Assembly: GCA_021800255.1 (NCBI GenBank) | Contig: JAJYZC010000001.1 | Coordinates: forward strand, 1-64,000 | Reading direction: 5' to 3' | Length of the DNA stretch: 64,000 nt | Source of the DNA: Acidobacteriota bacterium | GTDB taxonomy: Bacteria > Acidobacteriota > Terriglobia > Terriglobales > Acidobacteriaceae | In this document: piece by piece, positions 37,601 through 47,004 of the stretch | Numbering within the stretch: the first letter of the stretch is position 1 | How the letters are laid out: every line of letters starts with the position of its first letter | The notes under the pieces: model-generated | Told to the model about the DNA's origin: nothing | Database searches by the model: none | Seen by the model: the letters and a program-made list of their open reading frames with translations, nothing else | Made by a program: the position numbers and the translations under genes

Positions 37601-39185
37601 CTGCTCCATCCACCGCTACTCCCGCCAGAGAGGTAGTGAAGCCGCTTGCCACCACGGTTTGGGTGTACCCTCCTGCGGACGGCGTCTCTTTCACCACCTG
37701 CCCATTGGCTGGATCCGCAATATAGATGTTGCCGCTCGCGTCCGCCGCCATCGCCGCCGGGGCAGCCGGTTTCGAGCCGCTGACCGTCAACGTGCTCTCC
37801 ACGCCGGGCAGAAATGTGATCTGCGGCCCCGTTCCCGATCCATAGAGATAGGCTGTGGCGAGGACCGTTCCGCTCGTATCCTCAAGGACCGCCGCGCCGT
37901 AACGCGCACCGGGATATTGGGGCGTGAAGGTGGCGTTGATGGTGCACGTATCTCCCGAGCTGTAGGTCTGTCCGGCCTCGCAGGTTCCGGCGCCAGCAAA
38001 GTCCAGTCCGGTTCCACCCTGGGTCAGCACCTCCGCCGAGCCCAGTGCCGTCGTGCCTCCGCCGCCGAAGATGAATCGCAATGTAATCGAAGAGCTTGCC
38101 GTTCCTACTGCCACTGAGCCGAAGTTCACCGCTCCTGTGGACTCCTTCAGAACACGGTGATTCTGCCAATCGGCGATGTAAATGTTGCCGCTGGAATCCA
38201 CCGCCACGCCCACCGGCGCCTTCAGCGTGCTGGTAGGAACGGTAACCTGAGTCCCCCAGCCGCTGCCCGTCCACGGCACCTCTACGATGCGGTTGTTTCC
38301 CATGTCGGCGATATAGAGGTCGCCCGCACTGTCCACGGCCATCCGGGTGGGGTTGGTGAGGCCGCTGGCGGGCACTGTCCCGTCCGGGACCCACGCGCTG
38401 CCGTTCCACGTCCACTCCGTCACGGTATCGTTGTTGTAATCGGAGATGAACAGATTTCCTTGCCACGCGTTAGGGGTGTTTACCGTCGTCTGCCACGCCA
38501 GTCCTTCCGGCTGGGAGAACGGCGTCGAGGAAAAATAAGTCGACGAGTAATCAACCGGTGTCCCGCCGCTCGTCGAGACGCTCCATACATGCGCGTCGCC
38601 CTGCAGCGTGAACCACAGATACCCATACGGATCGAACGCCATGTCCTGCGGTCCGCTGCTGAGTCCCGAAACCAGCGTCGTGGGCGTGCCGCACGAGATC
38701 GCACACGCCACTTTGAGAATCTTGTCGCCGCCATAGTCGGCGATATATAGGTTGCCGCTCGTGTCCAGCGCCAGTCCGCGCGGGCTCACCAGCCCGCCAA
38801 CGGAGGCGCTGGCGACCGGGGCCAGGTTCTGCGTGTAGCCGGTCCCCGAAGGCGTCAACTCCACCACCTGGCCGTTACCGAAGTCGGAGACGAACACATC
38901 TCCACTCGCATTCACAACCACGGATGCCGGCGCCAGTGTCGCTGCGGGAGTGACGGGCAGCGTGGTTTCGTAGCCGCTGAACGTGACCGTCTGCGCGCCA
39001 GCCAGCGGTGCGGCCATCGTGCCCAGCGCAACGAGCAGCGCCAGCAGGGCTCTCTCGGGACGCGCACACCTGCGTCGCCGCGCCGCAAGGGCGCCGCCGG
39101 TCGCTGATAGTGCGGCAGCCGGAGAGATTCCACGGATTGGATCAGGACAACGGTTGAGCGCGGATTGGGAAGGTCGAGTGAGCAT
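31698..39185 (-). CDS. Giant exported NHL beta-propeller / Ig-like repeat protein
   Basis: 2495 residues. A long N-terminus leads to a hydrophobic export segment near 46-64 ending PLAGAQ. Three NHL beta-propeller blocks follow (about 75-350, 465-745 and 1560-1870), recognised by repeated [14 protein letters not shown]-type motifs. Between them lie ASH-like abnormal-spindle/choice-of-anchor domains ([38 protein letters not shown]) and Ig-like/MBG domains. The C-terminus has two hydrophobic segments, one followed by WRRRK and the next ending AGVAGCGG, then a short threonine-rich tail. Such proteins are common in Acidobacteria and are presumed cell-surface or secreted adhesins or binding scaffolds. 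It stands alone with large flanking gaps. Confidence 0.82.
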   Translation of the reverse strand: MLTRPSQSALNRCPDPIRGISPAAALSATGGALAARRRRCARPERALLALLVALGTMAAPLAGAQTVTFSGYETTLPVTPAATLAPASVVVNASGDVFVSDFGNGQVVELTPSGTGYTQNLAPVASASVGGLVSPRGLALDTSGNLYIADYGGDKILKVACAISCGTPTTLVSGLSSGPQDMAFDPYGYLWFTLQGDAHVWSVSTSGGTPVDYSSTYFSSTPFSQPEGLAWQTTVNTPNAWQGNLFISDYNNDTVTEWTWNGSAWVPDGTVPASGLTNPTRMAVDSAGDLYIADMGNNRIVEVPWTGSGWGTQVTVPTSTLKAPVGVAVDSSGNIYIADWQNHRVLKESTGAVNFGSVAVGTASSSITLRFIFGGGGTTALGSAEVLTQGGTGLDFAGAGTCEAGQTYSSGDTCTINATFTPQYPGARYGAAVLEDTSGTVLATAYLYGSGTGPQITFLPGVESTLTVSGSKPAAPAAMAADASGNIYIADPANGQVVKETPSAGGYTQTVVASGFTTSLAGVAVDGAGNVYIADAGAGQLYKVQWNGSQFGATPIPLLSGSYAPAGVAVDGSGDVFFTSDDPSSGTSNVYELSPGGSPAALSQFPLENQDVVQPAGVALDAAGNLFVSYYNYDVGSLVAELPWTGSGWANTIKQAVYEPNTPASYAGIAVDDNDNLYLADVENNKVWEAAWNGNGWNTPIQVQTGSTLSAPEGLTLDSRGNLYIGDTGHGRALKEDYADPPSLSFANTVEGSTSSDSPQTVEILNAGNQNLIFEGASPDPSYPSDFPENMSDANLCASGTPLQPGFTCDLSVNFTPQAGGMLSEYLVLTDNNLNASGPHYAVQNITLNGDANNGAQVLLSPSVVNFGNQSQGPSGNPWTLNFSNESNLIVNIYKISIIGAGSANFNQSNNCGPVLYPYSSCQILVYFTPQTTGTFYATLQVDDNGANNPHTASLSGTGTPVGVSLSPSSISFGSQAVGTVSNPWTVTLNNTGNSTLKNINIVASTNFSVVGTSCGTTLGPYSTCDIYVSFAPTVVGSYLPGTLSVYDNADPSPQTVPLNGTGLQGSQTITFNLASPVSYASFPQYLTLTATASSGLPVTYTVLSGPGSVSGSVLKITGFGTITIAANQFGNANWAAAPEVVRYLEVNKATPVITWATPAAIPYGTALSGTQLDASASVGGTFVYSPAAGAILTAGTHTLSVTFTPTDTTDYNTATATVTLTVLLATPAVEVNCAPNPITWIPPSGSQTATCTATVGSGATGTLTVYWGPGNTTPNLWVSKSFASSPISLTLTGFNTQPPGFYTVKAVYSGDANNNPGSATTMETIDPAPQTIVFPQPATPVLYPMTTSATLTASATSLLPITYSVVSGPATVTGNTLTYTGAGTVVVQAAQPGNAYYAPAVSVQDTITVITPANSYIAPTEPVGTQSLPQTAAIQIPLADANFTLGSIAVVTQGATGLDFQPASGGTCTVGKNYQAGDACTVNYTFKPLAPGMRLGAIEIFDNSATPVLEAVVYLSGLGAGPQIVFTPGAGAPLTESTLPVTGAQTATPNGIAVDAAGNIYLSDTANHQVVKLTPAGNSYTQTTVADGFGYPNGVAVDGAGNVYIAGSGCQLNLPACSGASPNGQLYKVSWNGSSYGSPQPLLTPATHAPAGVAVDAGGDVFFTDGLLPYVGEIPLGGSLTQLTQFSGLTLPSGLAFDASGNLFVTDSGGASVWELQWTGNGWANSATKVIAIPSSGGNPSVPSGIVLDAAEDLYVADYNLHYVYKYPSTGGGAWGAQTIVPTSKLDTAAGVALDGEGNLYVTENDTDQYSNSRALKEDYADPPSLSFAQTAYGATSSDSPKTVILANIGNANLISESVPIIPPDFDLSASTCATLQGSGTMTPAQSCNLVASFNPWQVGTLNEDLTLADNNLNVATATQTIQFSGTAVQAANATIRISNPPANAAYGGSFTPTYAYTGTGTPAESVVSATPTVCTVSGATVNFVGVGTCTLTASASATTDDAAVTGSPQGFSVGKGTPLVAVSCTPNPATYSGGSSPIATCTVTVTAGSGVATGTVTVEWGPGATATNPWATPALVNGSASVTGFNQQPPGGYTVEATYNGDTNNNGGESGTTGETIVQATPTISISNLPVNAAYGGSFTPTYAYTGTGTPAESVASATPSVCTVSGAMVNFVGVGTCTLTASAGATTDDAAVTGSPQSFAVGQAPQSINWVNPASSPDNVSVAANDFPYPIALAVNASSQLPVTLSIQSCNNVQPCPASFGGNSTTTVNYNGSVNLNFTAGADVVVAASQSGNTDFAPAAEVSTEIVVTDPPIITSPSFTLASTANALTLQAGQSGYVTLALEPAADFAGTVSLSCSGLPSGVTCSFAPTSLTADGHGTPKTSVLTVSTADLSASSAASEPGGRFLAGILFLPGLLCGILLAWRRRKLSAWAKQLLVLAVLSSTLAGVAGCGGTALSNALTSSHTITISARATASGGGYTTQTGTLTLTITQ
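32581..33387. repeat. Internal duplication in the giant NHL protein gene
   Basis: Two stretches of about 240 bp, 32581-32818 and 33147-33387, are roughly 90% identical by eye and 566 bp apart. Each encodes an Ig-like module with [20 protein letters not shown] and [13 protein letters not shown]. Synonymous and coding changes are both few, indicating recent duplication or ongoing gene conversion. Confidence 0.8.
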
Positions 39186-39802
39186 ACGTACTCTTTCAGC
39201 AAATGGAACTGTGCCGGCGCTGGAGGAGGTGAGAGCCGGATGAGCCTGGTTGTATACCCGCCGAAGGCGGATACATGCGGAGAAACGAAAAAATCAAGGC
39301 CCTACGGTAAAAACAGGCTCGATGTATCTTCTCTGAGATAGGGGAAGCTTGCGGCTTGTTGTTTCACTCCATCACCAAAAGCCTGCGTGGGGCCCGGTCT
39401 TCCAGCAGTTGCGTGACGGCCATGCTTCCGGGCTACAACAACCCGGCTTACGAGTTAGAGCATTCCATGTGCGCAGAGAATCGAGAAAGCCACTCCCGAT
39501 TCCATAGCAATCGCTTCGCTTGGCGCATGGCCAGCACATCAGAATCGTAATTGCAATTCAACAATAGTTGCAGGGCACTCACGCAAAGGTGTGAGGTGAT
39601 TGTGCGATGCCACGCGACGGCGCGTCAAGAGTCTTGACTGGAATAAGTTGGAGCACAGGCCCCATTGGCGTATACGATTGCGCTCTTAAAGTGGGAAATG
39701 ATGTTACTTTAGGGTGTTACTATAGGGAATTCCTACAAACTCTCCTGGCCTAAGATCGCGGTTGGTTCTCATGTTCAGGCGCGGTCCCGCGGGGCAACCG
39801 GA
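39186..39802. other. 617-bp gap upstream of the giant gene
   Basis: Presumed to hold the giant gene's promoter. It is less GC-rich than the genes around it. The only clear structure is a 13-bp tandem repeat, TGTTACTTTAGGG (39702-39714) then TGTTACTATAGGG (39715-39727). A 64-codon plus-strand frame at 39356 has no ribosome binding site or recognisable product. Confidence 0.5.
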
Positions 39803-40624
39803 TCAGTGGGCCGGTTTGGCCGCGATTGCGATCGCCAGCAACGTCTCCAGCAGGGGCTTTAACAGCTTCAGGTCCAGGGCGTTTGCGGCGTCGGATTTGG
39901 CGTTGGCCGGGTCGTCATGTACCTCCAGAAACAGCCCGTCCACGCCCGCCGCCACCGAGGCCCGCGCCAGCAGCGGAATGAACTCCGGCTGGCCGCCGCT
40001 GACCCCGTTTGCCGCCGAGGGCTGCTGCACGGAGTGCGTGCCGTCAAAGACCACCGGCGCCAACCGCCGCATCACCGCCAGCGACCGGAAATCGACCACT
40101 AAATTGTTGTAACCAAAGCTCGAACCACGCTCGGTGAGGAACACGCGCTGGTTGCCCGTGGAGCGCACCTTTTCGAGCGGATAGCTCATGTCCCACGGCG
40201 CGACAAACTGACCCTTCTTAATGTTGATGGCGCGCCCGGTTTTGCCCGCAGCCACCAGCAGGTCCGTCTGCCGGCACAAAAACGCAGGGATCTGGAGCAC
40301 GTCCACGGCTTCGGCCGCTGCTTCGCAATGGCCGGGCTCGTGTACATCCGTGAGCACGGGCAGCCCTGTGTCCTGGGCAATCCGCCGCAGAATGCGCACT
40401 CCCTCCCTAAGCCCCGGTCCGCGGAAACTCTTCACGCTGGTGCGGTTGGCTTTGTCGTAGCTGGCCTTAAAGATGAATGGGACATTCAGCTCCGCCGCGA
40501 TGCGCTGAATCGCCTCCGCCATCTTGCGGGCATGGGCCTCGCTCTCGATCACACACGGTCCTGCGACCAGAAAAAGCCGGCCCGCTCCCACCTGCACCGG
40601 CCCGATTTCAAATGAATGGCTCAC
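39803..40624 (-). CDS. kdsA: 3-deoxy-8-phosphooctulonate (KDO-8-P) synthase
   Basis: Condenses phosphoenolpyruvate with arabinose-5-phosphate for the KDO of lipopolysaccharide. 273 residues as a TIM barrel: LVAGPCVIESEAHA, FKASYDKANRTSVKSFRGPGL, TDVHEP, CRQTDLL, INIKKGQFVAPWD and GYNNLVVDFRSL. C24 in AGPC marks the metal-dependent class; E. coli KdsA has Asn there. GTG at 40624 gives the family N-terminus; extending upstream would overlap the next gene and add unlike sequence. No Shine-Dalgarno is obvious. Other KDO genes are absent here. Confidence 0.93.
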   Translation of the reverse strand: MSHSFEIGPVQVGAGRLFLVAGPCVIESEAHARKMAEAIQRIAAELNVPFIFKASYDKANRTSVKSFRGPGLREGVRILRRIAQDTGLPVLTDVHEPGHCEAAAEAVDVLQIPAFLCRQTDLLVAAGKTGRAINIKKGQFVAPWDMSYPLEKVRSTGNQRVFLTERGSSFGYNNLVVDFRSLAVMRRLAPVVFDGTHSVQQPSAANGVSGGQPEFIPLLARASVAAGVDGLFLEVHDDPANAKSDAANALDLKLLKPLLETLLAIAIAAKPAH

Positions 40625-40703
40625 CTGGGCGATTGTACGGCAAAAAACAGCACCGCCCCACCCCGGATGCTGAACCCGCCCGGCGGCCTCGCCGCATCGC
40701 CGT

Positions 40704-41261
40704 TCATCCCGAGTGAGTGCGCGACCACTCCCACAACGCCCGCTCCAGCGCGCGCAACGGCGTGGGTGCGGGAAGATCGCTTTGCGGTTTGACGATGTTG
40801 CTCTCCGCCAGGCGCCTGCAAAAGTCCAGATATTCCTCGTAGAAACGTACATCGTGGCGCGCATGGCCGAGGGCCTCCAGGGCGCGAAAATCCAGCACCG
40901 TGTACCGCTCCGGGAAGATCGCGGCCAGGATCGCGGACGCCACGGGAATATCCACTCCGTGCAGCTCTAAAAGCGCCTTGACGGCCGTCTCGGTAGAGGC
41001 GCCGGGAGCCGTAGCCGCGGCCAGAACCTGCTTGATCTTCTCATTGCTGTTGGCAATCAGGTAGTGCACCACGCGCTCTGACTTCCAGCGCACAATCGCT
41101 TCCAAATTGGCCAGCGTAAAATCGCCGTTGCGGATCGCCGCTCCGGCCTCAAACGCCGCCGTTTCCAGTTCGTGTTCCTTTTCGCCGGCTTCCTGCCAAT
41201 ACCGCTCCGCCAGCTCCTGAAGTTCCGTTTCGGCAGGCTGAAGCTGAAAGTAGGCAACCAT
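40704..41261 (-). CDS. Helix-hairpin-helix/DNA-glycosylase-like hypothetical protein
   Basis: 185 residues, all helical, no signal peptide. The segment LLELHGVDIPVASAILAAIFPERYTVLDFRALEAL resembles the helix-hairpin-helix and following aspartate region of HhH-GPD DNA glycosylases (L-x-G-V-G-x-x-x-A then VDxxV), but the hairpin glycines are partly lost, so catalysis is uncertain. The ATG at 41261 follows GGAAG by six bases; a TTG at 41288 is the alternative. It lies 79 bp ahead of kdsA on the same strand and may be cotranscribed. Confidence 0.55.
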   Translation of the reverse strand: MVAYFQLQPAETELQELAERYWQEAGEKEHELETAAFEAGAAIRNGDFTLANLEAIVRWKSERVVHYLIANSNEKIKQVLAAATAPGASTETAVKALLELHGVDIPVASAILAAIFPERYTVLDFRALEALGHARHDVRFYEEYLDFCRRLAESNIVKPQSDLPAPTPLRALERALWEWSRTHSG

Positions 41262-41352
41262 TTCGACTTCCTTCCTTTCTTCCCCCAAAACTCAAACACA
41301 ATAGGCCGGTTCGAAAAAGTTTGTCAATACCCCCAGGGTTGGTTTTGAAGTG

Positions 41353-41494
41353 ACTGTAGGCCGAAGCCACACATTCAAGCCGCCGCAACTCCTGGGTCGC
41401 TAAGGCAATTCTTTGCCGTTGGGGTGGGAGCGCAAGGAGTGGCGGCAGGAAAATCCATCTCTACGGGACTACACCATTTCTGAAAATGTTGTAA
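41353..41494. repeat. Dispersed repeat family 2, copy
   Basis: Shares CTGTAGGCCGAAGCCACA and TCAAGCCGCCGC at the left, and CTACGGGACTACACCATTTC at the right, with 17376-17480. The centre differs and includes a possible hairpin. It fills much of the 500-bp gap before ackA. Confidence 0.65.
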
Positions 41495-41553
41495 CCGTTG
41501 CAAATAAGTGCACCGGAGCGGGCCTATCTCACCAGACCCACGCATGTCCCGCC

Positions 41554-41596
41554 TGTGACATAAATCACCATGATCGGGCATACTCGCTGGTAGGCT
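41554..41596 (+). promoter_or_regulatory. CRP/FNR-type palindrome (site 3) upstream of ackA
   Basis: TGTGACATAAATCACC (41554-41569) matches TGTGA-N6-TCACA except for the last base. A weak -10-like TAGGCT at 41591-41596 is correctly placed for a class II promoter (palindrome near -41.5). It is the same operator type as the two sites upstream of feoAB. Confidence 0.5.
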
Positions 41597-41767
41597 CAGG
41601 AGTAGCAAGCTGATGTCGCATACACCTGCGCCACCATCAAAGAAAAAGAAGTGAAGAGCGGCCGCGCGGCGAGGATTGCCAAGCTCGATCACCGCGGCCG
41701 GTACAAACGCTTGGGCGGGGGATGAGCTGGCTCATTCATTCCGATCCGTCTCCGAAAGGCGCTTTTT

Positions 41768-42964
41768 ATGTCCTCTTTGCCGGTACTGGTTTTGAACAGC
41801 GGTTCCTCTTCCATCAAGTTTTCAGTCTATGAAGCCGGAGATGGCGCGCGCACCAGGCTCTTTGAGGGCGCGGTGGACGGGATCGGCACCGAATTCGGCG
41901 AGTTCTGGATTAAGGACGCAGGCGGCAAAAAGCTCGTCGACCAAACGCCGGCGCTGCCCAACCGCGCGGTAGCTTTCAAGTTGGTTGCCGATGCTCTGCA
42001 CTCCGGCCAGTTCCCTGCCCCGGCGGCCATCGGCCACCGTATGGTTTCGGGCGGTCCGACGGTGCTCGAAAACCAGCGCATTACACCCCCCTTAATTGAC
42101 GAGATGGAAAGCTATACGGCCTTCGCGCCGCTGCACACTCCCATCGCCGTCTACATCATGCGCCAGGCGCTGGAGATCTTCCCCGGCGTTCCCAACTTTG
42201 TCATTCTCGACACCTACTTTCATCGCACTATGTCCGAGGTCGCCAAGCACATGCCCATCCCCGATGAATATGCCGCGATGGGCGTGCGCCGCTACGGCTA
42301 CCACGGCATCTCCTATGAATCGATCATCTATCAGTTGCAGCCCAGCGTGCCAGAGTGTCTCATCGTCGCGCACCTGGGCAATGGCGCCTCGATCTCAGCC
42401 ATCCGCAACGGCCGCTGCCTGGATACCTCAATGGGGCTGACGCCCACCGGCGGCATCATCAGCGGCACGCGCACCGGCGACATCGATCCCGGCGTGCTGC
42501 TCTTTATCCTGCGCCAGATCGCCGCAACGGCCGCGAGCGCCGCCGAGGCCGCTGACCAACTTGAGACCGTCGTCAGCAAAAGGTCCGGCCTGCTCGGCGT
42601 CAGCGGCCTTTCAAACGACATGCGCGAGCTGCGCGAAGCCATCCGCACCGGCAACGCCAAGGCGCGGCTGGCGGTGGACAAGTTCTGCTGGACCATCGCG
42701 CGCTGGATCGGCAGCTTCGTCGCCGAACTCAATGGCCTGGACATGCTGGTCTTCACCGGAGGCATCGGTGAAAACGACATCGCCTCGCGCGCCGAAATCT
42801 GCGCCGGCTTGGGCGCATTAGGCATCGTGCTCGATCCGGCTCGCAACAACGTCCGTGGCGCAGCCGTGATCTCGGCTGAAAACTCGCCGGTGACGGTGCG
42901 CGTCATCCCTCCCCTCGAAGACCTGATGATCGTGAATCACGTAGTGCGGCTGCTGGGCGAGTGA
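41768..42964 (+). CDS. ackA: Acetate kinase
   Basis: Interconverts acetyl phosphate and ADP with acetate and ATP. 398 residues of the ASKHA fold: VLNSGSSSIKFSVY at 7-20, GHRMVSGG with the active-site Arg, DTYFHRTM with the catalytic Asp/His region, HLGNGASISAI, and FTGGIGEND near 332. The ATG follows AAAGG by eight bases. No phosphotransacetylase gene is adjacent. A CRP/FNR-type site upstream suits induction on oxygen limitation. Confidence 0.96.
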   Translation: MSSLPVLVLNSGSSSIKFSVYEAGDGARTRLFEGAVDGIGTEFGEFWIKDAGGKKLVDQTPALPNRAVAFKLVADALHSGQFPAPAAIGHRMVSGGPTVLENQRITPPLIDEMESYTAFAPLHTPIAVYIMRQALEIFPGVPNFVILDTYFHRTMSEVAKHMPIPDEYAAMGVRRYGYHGISYESIIYQLQPSVPECLIVAHLGNGASISAIRNGRCLDTSMGLTPTGGIISGTRTGDIDPGVLLFILRQIAATAASAAEAADQLETVVSKRSGLLGVSGLSNDMRELREAIRTGNAKARLAVDKFCWTIARWIGSFVAELNGLDMLVFTGGIGENDIASRAEICAGLGALGIVLDPARNNVRGAAVISAENSPVTVRVIPPLEDLMIVNHVVRLLGE

Positions 42965-43024
42965 TCCGGCGATCATCGCCCGGTCTCGTGTTTTACACTG
43001 GTGAGTTCGAGATCGAGTCATTCG

Positions 43025-43990
<966 letters not shown>

Positions 43991-44103
43991 CTCGTCGGGA
44001 GAGCACGCCGGAATCACATGAATTTTCCGGCGCCGAGGCCATCCTTTCGTAGTGGCTGCGATCTCCATAGCCGCCGCTTCTTCGGGTTAATCTTAAAGAC
44101 GAC

Positions 44104-47004
44104 GTGATCCGGGACGACTCCAGCGCGCCGCACCTTGGTCCATCGGACAACGGCGGCGGTGCGAGTCTTCCGCCTTCTGACTCCCCAGGGCAATGCCCGG
44201 CCGGCGCATCGCTCAATCCCCTGTTAGAAACGGATTCTTTTGCACTGAGTCCTCTCAGCCGGCCGGCGGACAAAGACCCCGCCGTGGGCACTCCGTTCAT
44301 GCGGCAGTGGGCGGCGGCTAAGCGCGAGAATCCGGACGCGCTCGTGTTCTTCCGGATGGGAGATTTTTACGAGCTGTTCTATGACGACGCGGCCGTAGCC
44401 AGCCGCGAGCTGCAACTGACGCTGACCGCGCGGGACAAAGAGCGCAACGTTCCCATGTGCGGGGTTCCGTACCACGCCGTGGAGCAGTACCTGACGCGGC
44501 TGCTGCGGCGCGGATACCGGATCGCCCTGTGCGATCAGATGGAAGACCCCAAGCTCACCAAAAAGCTGGTGCGCCGCGAGGTCACGCGGGTTCTGACGCC
44601 GGGCACGGCGCTGGACGCTGGGCTGGGGCAGGACCAGAACAACTTTCTGGCGGCGCTGTTTGAAAGCGGAGATTCCCGCCATAGCGAAAATGCACCCGCC
44701 AGTCCCTCGGCGCGTTCCGCCGCGCGGGACTCGCGCGGGATGACCGCAGCGAGAGCGGGACGCCCGGAAGTCATTTGCGCCATCGCGCTGCTGGACGTTT
44801 CGACCGGCGAGTTCCGCACGGCGGAGTTTCGCGGCCAAAACGCACGCGCGCAGGCGGTGGACGAGTTGCTGATGGCGGCGCCGAGCGAGGTGCTGCTGGC
44901 CGCAGGCGCAGAATGGCCTGCGGAGCTGCAAGCGCAGCTTGAAAAGATTCCGGCGCGGACACGGGTAGAGGATTGGGTCTGGACGCGCGAGTTTGCCGTG
45001 CCGCTGGTCGAGCGGCAACTGAACGTGCGCTCACTCGAAGGCTTCGGGCTGGCAGGCCACGAAGCGGCGGCCATTGCGGCCGGTGCGGTGCTGCACTACG
45101 TGCGCACCACGCAGAAGAACGAGGCGTTGCACATCGACAGCTTGAAATTTGAGGAGCACTCGACGGCCCTGGAGCTGGATCAGGTGACGGTGCGGAATCT
45201 GGAACTCGTCGAGCCGCTCTTCGCCGGCCAGGACGACCGCGTGACGCTCTTCCGCACCCTCGACGCCTGCCAGACGCCGATGGGCAAACGGCTGCTGCGG
45301 GCCACGATTCTGCGCCCGCTCAACAGCGCGCCGGAGATTGAAGCGCGCTATGAAGCAGTGGCCGAGGCGCACGCCGATCTGCTCAAGCGCGAGGAGATTC
45401 GCCGCGCATTCGGCGGAATTTTGGATTTGGAGCGGCTGCTGGCGCGCATCTCGCTCGACTCCGCGGGGCCGCGCGACGTACGCGCGCTGGCGGCAAGCCT
45501 GGCGCGGCTGCCGGGGTTGAAGACGGCGCTCGGCGCCATGACGGCGGAGTTATGGCGAGGGATGGCCGCGCGGCTGGATACGCTGGACGAAGTGACCGCG
45601 CGGATCGCGCGCACGCTGGTGGCCGAGCCGCCGTTGACCCTCGCCGATGGAGGCGTGATTGCAGCGGGCGTGGACGCGGAGCTGGATGATCTGCGCACCA
45701 TCTCAACCAGCGGGCGGCAGGCGATCGCGGCCATCGAGGACCGCGAGCGGCAGCGAACCGGCATCGGCTCGCTGAAGGTGCGCTACAACTCCGTCTTCGG
45801 CTACTACATCGAGATTACAAAGGCCAATCTGGCGCTGGCGCCGGCCGATTATGAGCGCAAGCAGACTCTGGTGAACGCCGAGCGGTTTACAACGCCGGAG
45901 CTGAAGGAGTACGAGCGTAAGATTCTCTCCGCGCACGACCGCTCCATCGAAATTGAAAAGCGAATCTTTTCTGAACTCCGCAAGTTCGTCCTTGAGAGCG
46001 CCAGCCGCATCCGGCGCAGCTCAGCGGCCGTGGCGGAGGCCGATCTGCTGGCCTGCTTCGCGCACCTGGCGGCGGGACGGCGTTACGCCCGGCCCAAACT
46101 GACGGAAGAGCTTGTGCTGGAAGCCGTGGCGGCGCGGCATCCGGTCATTGAGCAGTGGATGGAAGAGACGCGCGAGGGGCGGTTCATCCCCAACGACGTG
46201 TATCTGAACGCAGGCGGCGAAGACTCGAATCTTGCCGGGCCGAGCCTGCTTCTGGTGACCGGGCCGAATATGGGCGGCAAGAGCACCTATCTGCGCCAGG
46301 CCGCGATGCTGGCGCTGATGGCGCAGATGGGCAGCTTTGTTCCGGCCGAAAGCCTGCGGCTGGGCCTGGTGGATCGCATCTACACGCGCATCGGGGCCAG
46401 CGATAACCTGGCGCGCGGCCGCTCCACTTTTATGGTGGAGATGACCGAGACGGCCACGATCCTGAACACGGCAACCAGGCGCTCGCTGATCCTGCTCGAT
46501 GAGATGGGCCGGGGCACGGCAACCTTCGACGGGCTGAGCCTGGCCTGGGCTACGGTCGAGTACCTGCACGCTGAGACGGGCGCGCGCACGCTCTTCGCCA
46601 CGCACTATCACGAGCTGACCATGCTCGAAGAAAAGCTCAAGAGAGTGCGCAACCTGCGCGTGAGCGTGAAAGAGACGGCAAGCGGAATCGTCTTTCTGCA
46701 CAGCATCGAGCCCGGCGCGGCGAGCAAGAGCTACGGGATCGAAGTGGCGCGGCTGGCGGGACTTCCGGCGGCGGTGATCGAGCGCGCGAAGCAAGTTTTA
46801 CGCCAACACGAAAAGCAGGAACGCACCGCCGCTGCGGACGTACAAACCGAAGTGGCTGCCGATCCGGTGCAGTTGACCATCTTCACGCCGCTCTCGCAGC
46901 GGATTGTAGACCGGATCGAGGCGGTGGACGTGAACTCATTGACCCCTCTGCAGGCGCTGAACTTGCTCGAAGAGCTGCAACAGGAGTTGAAGGAGAAAAG
47001 ATGA
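44104..47004 (+). CDS. mutS: DNA mismatch repair ATPase MutS
   Basis: Recognises mismatches and recruits MutL. 966 residues, longer than the usual 850-890. The mismatch-binding FYELF is at about 88-92 after FMRQWAAAKRENPDALVFFRMGD. Core and clamp domains are followed by the ABC ATPase with Walker A TGPNMGGKST, signature ARGRSTFMVEM, Walker B LILLDEMGRGT and H-loop FATHYHEL. Excess length comes from about 60 non-conserved N-terminal residues (the true start may be nearer 44287) and a Ser/Arg-rich insertion at about 190-220. The stop overlaps nagZ (ATGA). Confidence 0.95.
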   Translation: MIRDDSSAPHLGPSDNGGGASLPPSDSPGQCPAGASLNPLLETDSFALSPLSRPADKDPAVGTPFMRQWAAAKRENPDALVFFRMGDFYELFYDDAAVASRELQLTLTARDKERNVPMCGVPYHAVEQYLTRLLRRGYRIALCDQMEDPKLTKKLVRREVTRVLTPGTALDAGLGQDQNNFLAALFESGDSRHSENAPASPSARSAARDSRGMTAARAGRPEVICAIALLDVSTGEFRTAEFRGQNARAQAVDELLMAAPSEVLLAAGAEWPAELQAQLEKIPARTRVEDWVWTREFAVPLVERQLNVRSLEGFGLAGHEAAAIAAGAVLHYVRTTQKNEALHIDSLKFEEHSTALELDQVTVRNLELVEPLFAGQDDRVTLFRTLDACQTPMGKRLLRATILRPLNSAPEIEARYEAVAEAHADLLKREEIRRAFGGILDLERLLARISLDSAGPRDVRALAASLARLPGLKTALGAMTAELWRGMAARLDTLDEVTARIARTLVAEPPLTLADGGVIAAGVDAELDDLRTISTSGRQAIAAIEDRERQRTGIGSLKVRYNSVFGYYIEITKANLALAPADYERKQTLVNAERFTTPELKEYERKILSAHDRSIEIEKRIFSELRKFVLESASRIRRSSAAVAEADLLACFAHLAAGRRYARPKLTEELVLEAVAARHPVIEQWMEETREGRFIPNDVYLNAGGEDSNLAGPSLLLVTGPNMGGKSTYLRQAAMLALMAQMGSFVPAESLRLGLVDRIYTRIGASDNLARGRSTFMVEMTETATILNTATRRSLILLDEMGRGTATFDGLSLAWATVEYLHAETGARTLFATHYHELTMLEEKLKRVRNLRVSVKETASGIVFLHSIEPGAASKSYGIEVARLAGLPAAVIERAKQVLRQHEKQERTAAADVQTEVAADPVQLTIFTPLSQRIVDRIEAVDVNSLTPLQALNLLEELQQELKEKR

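Noticed and set aside
39356-39550. 64-codon frame in the gap upstream of the giant gene
   Set aside because: No Shine-Dalgarno, no recognisable domain and ordinary intergenic base composition.
40622-40864. 80-residue N-terminal extension of KdsA
   Set aside because: It overlaps the upstream HhH-like gene, is Arg/Cys-rich and does not resemble KdsA. GTG at 40624 gives the family N-terminus.
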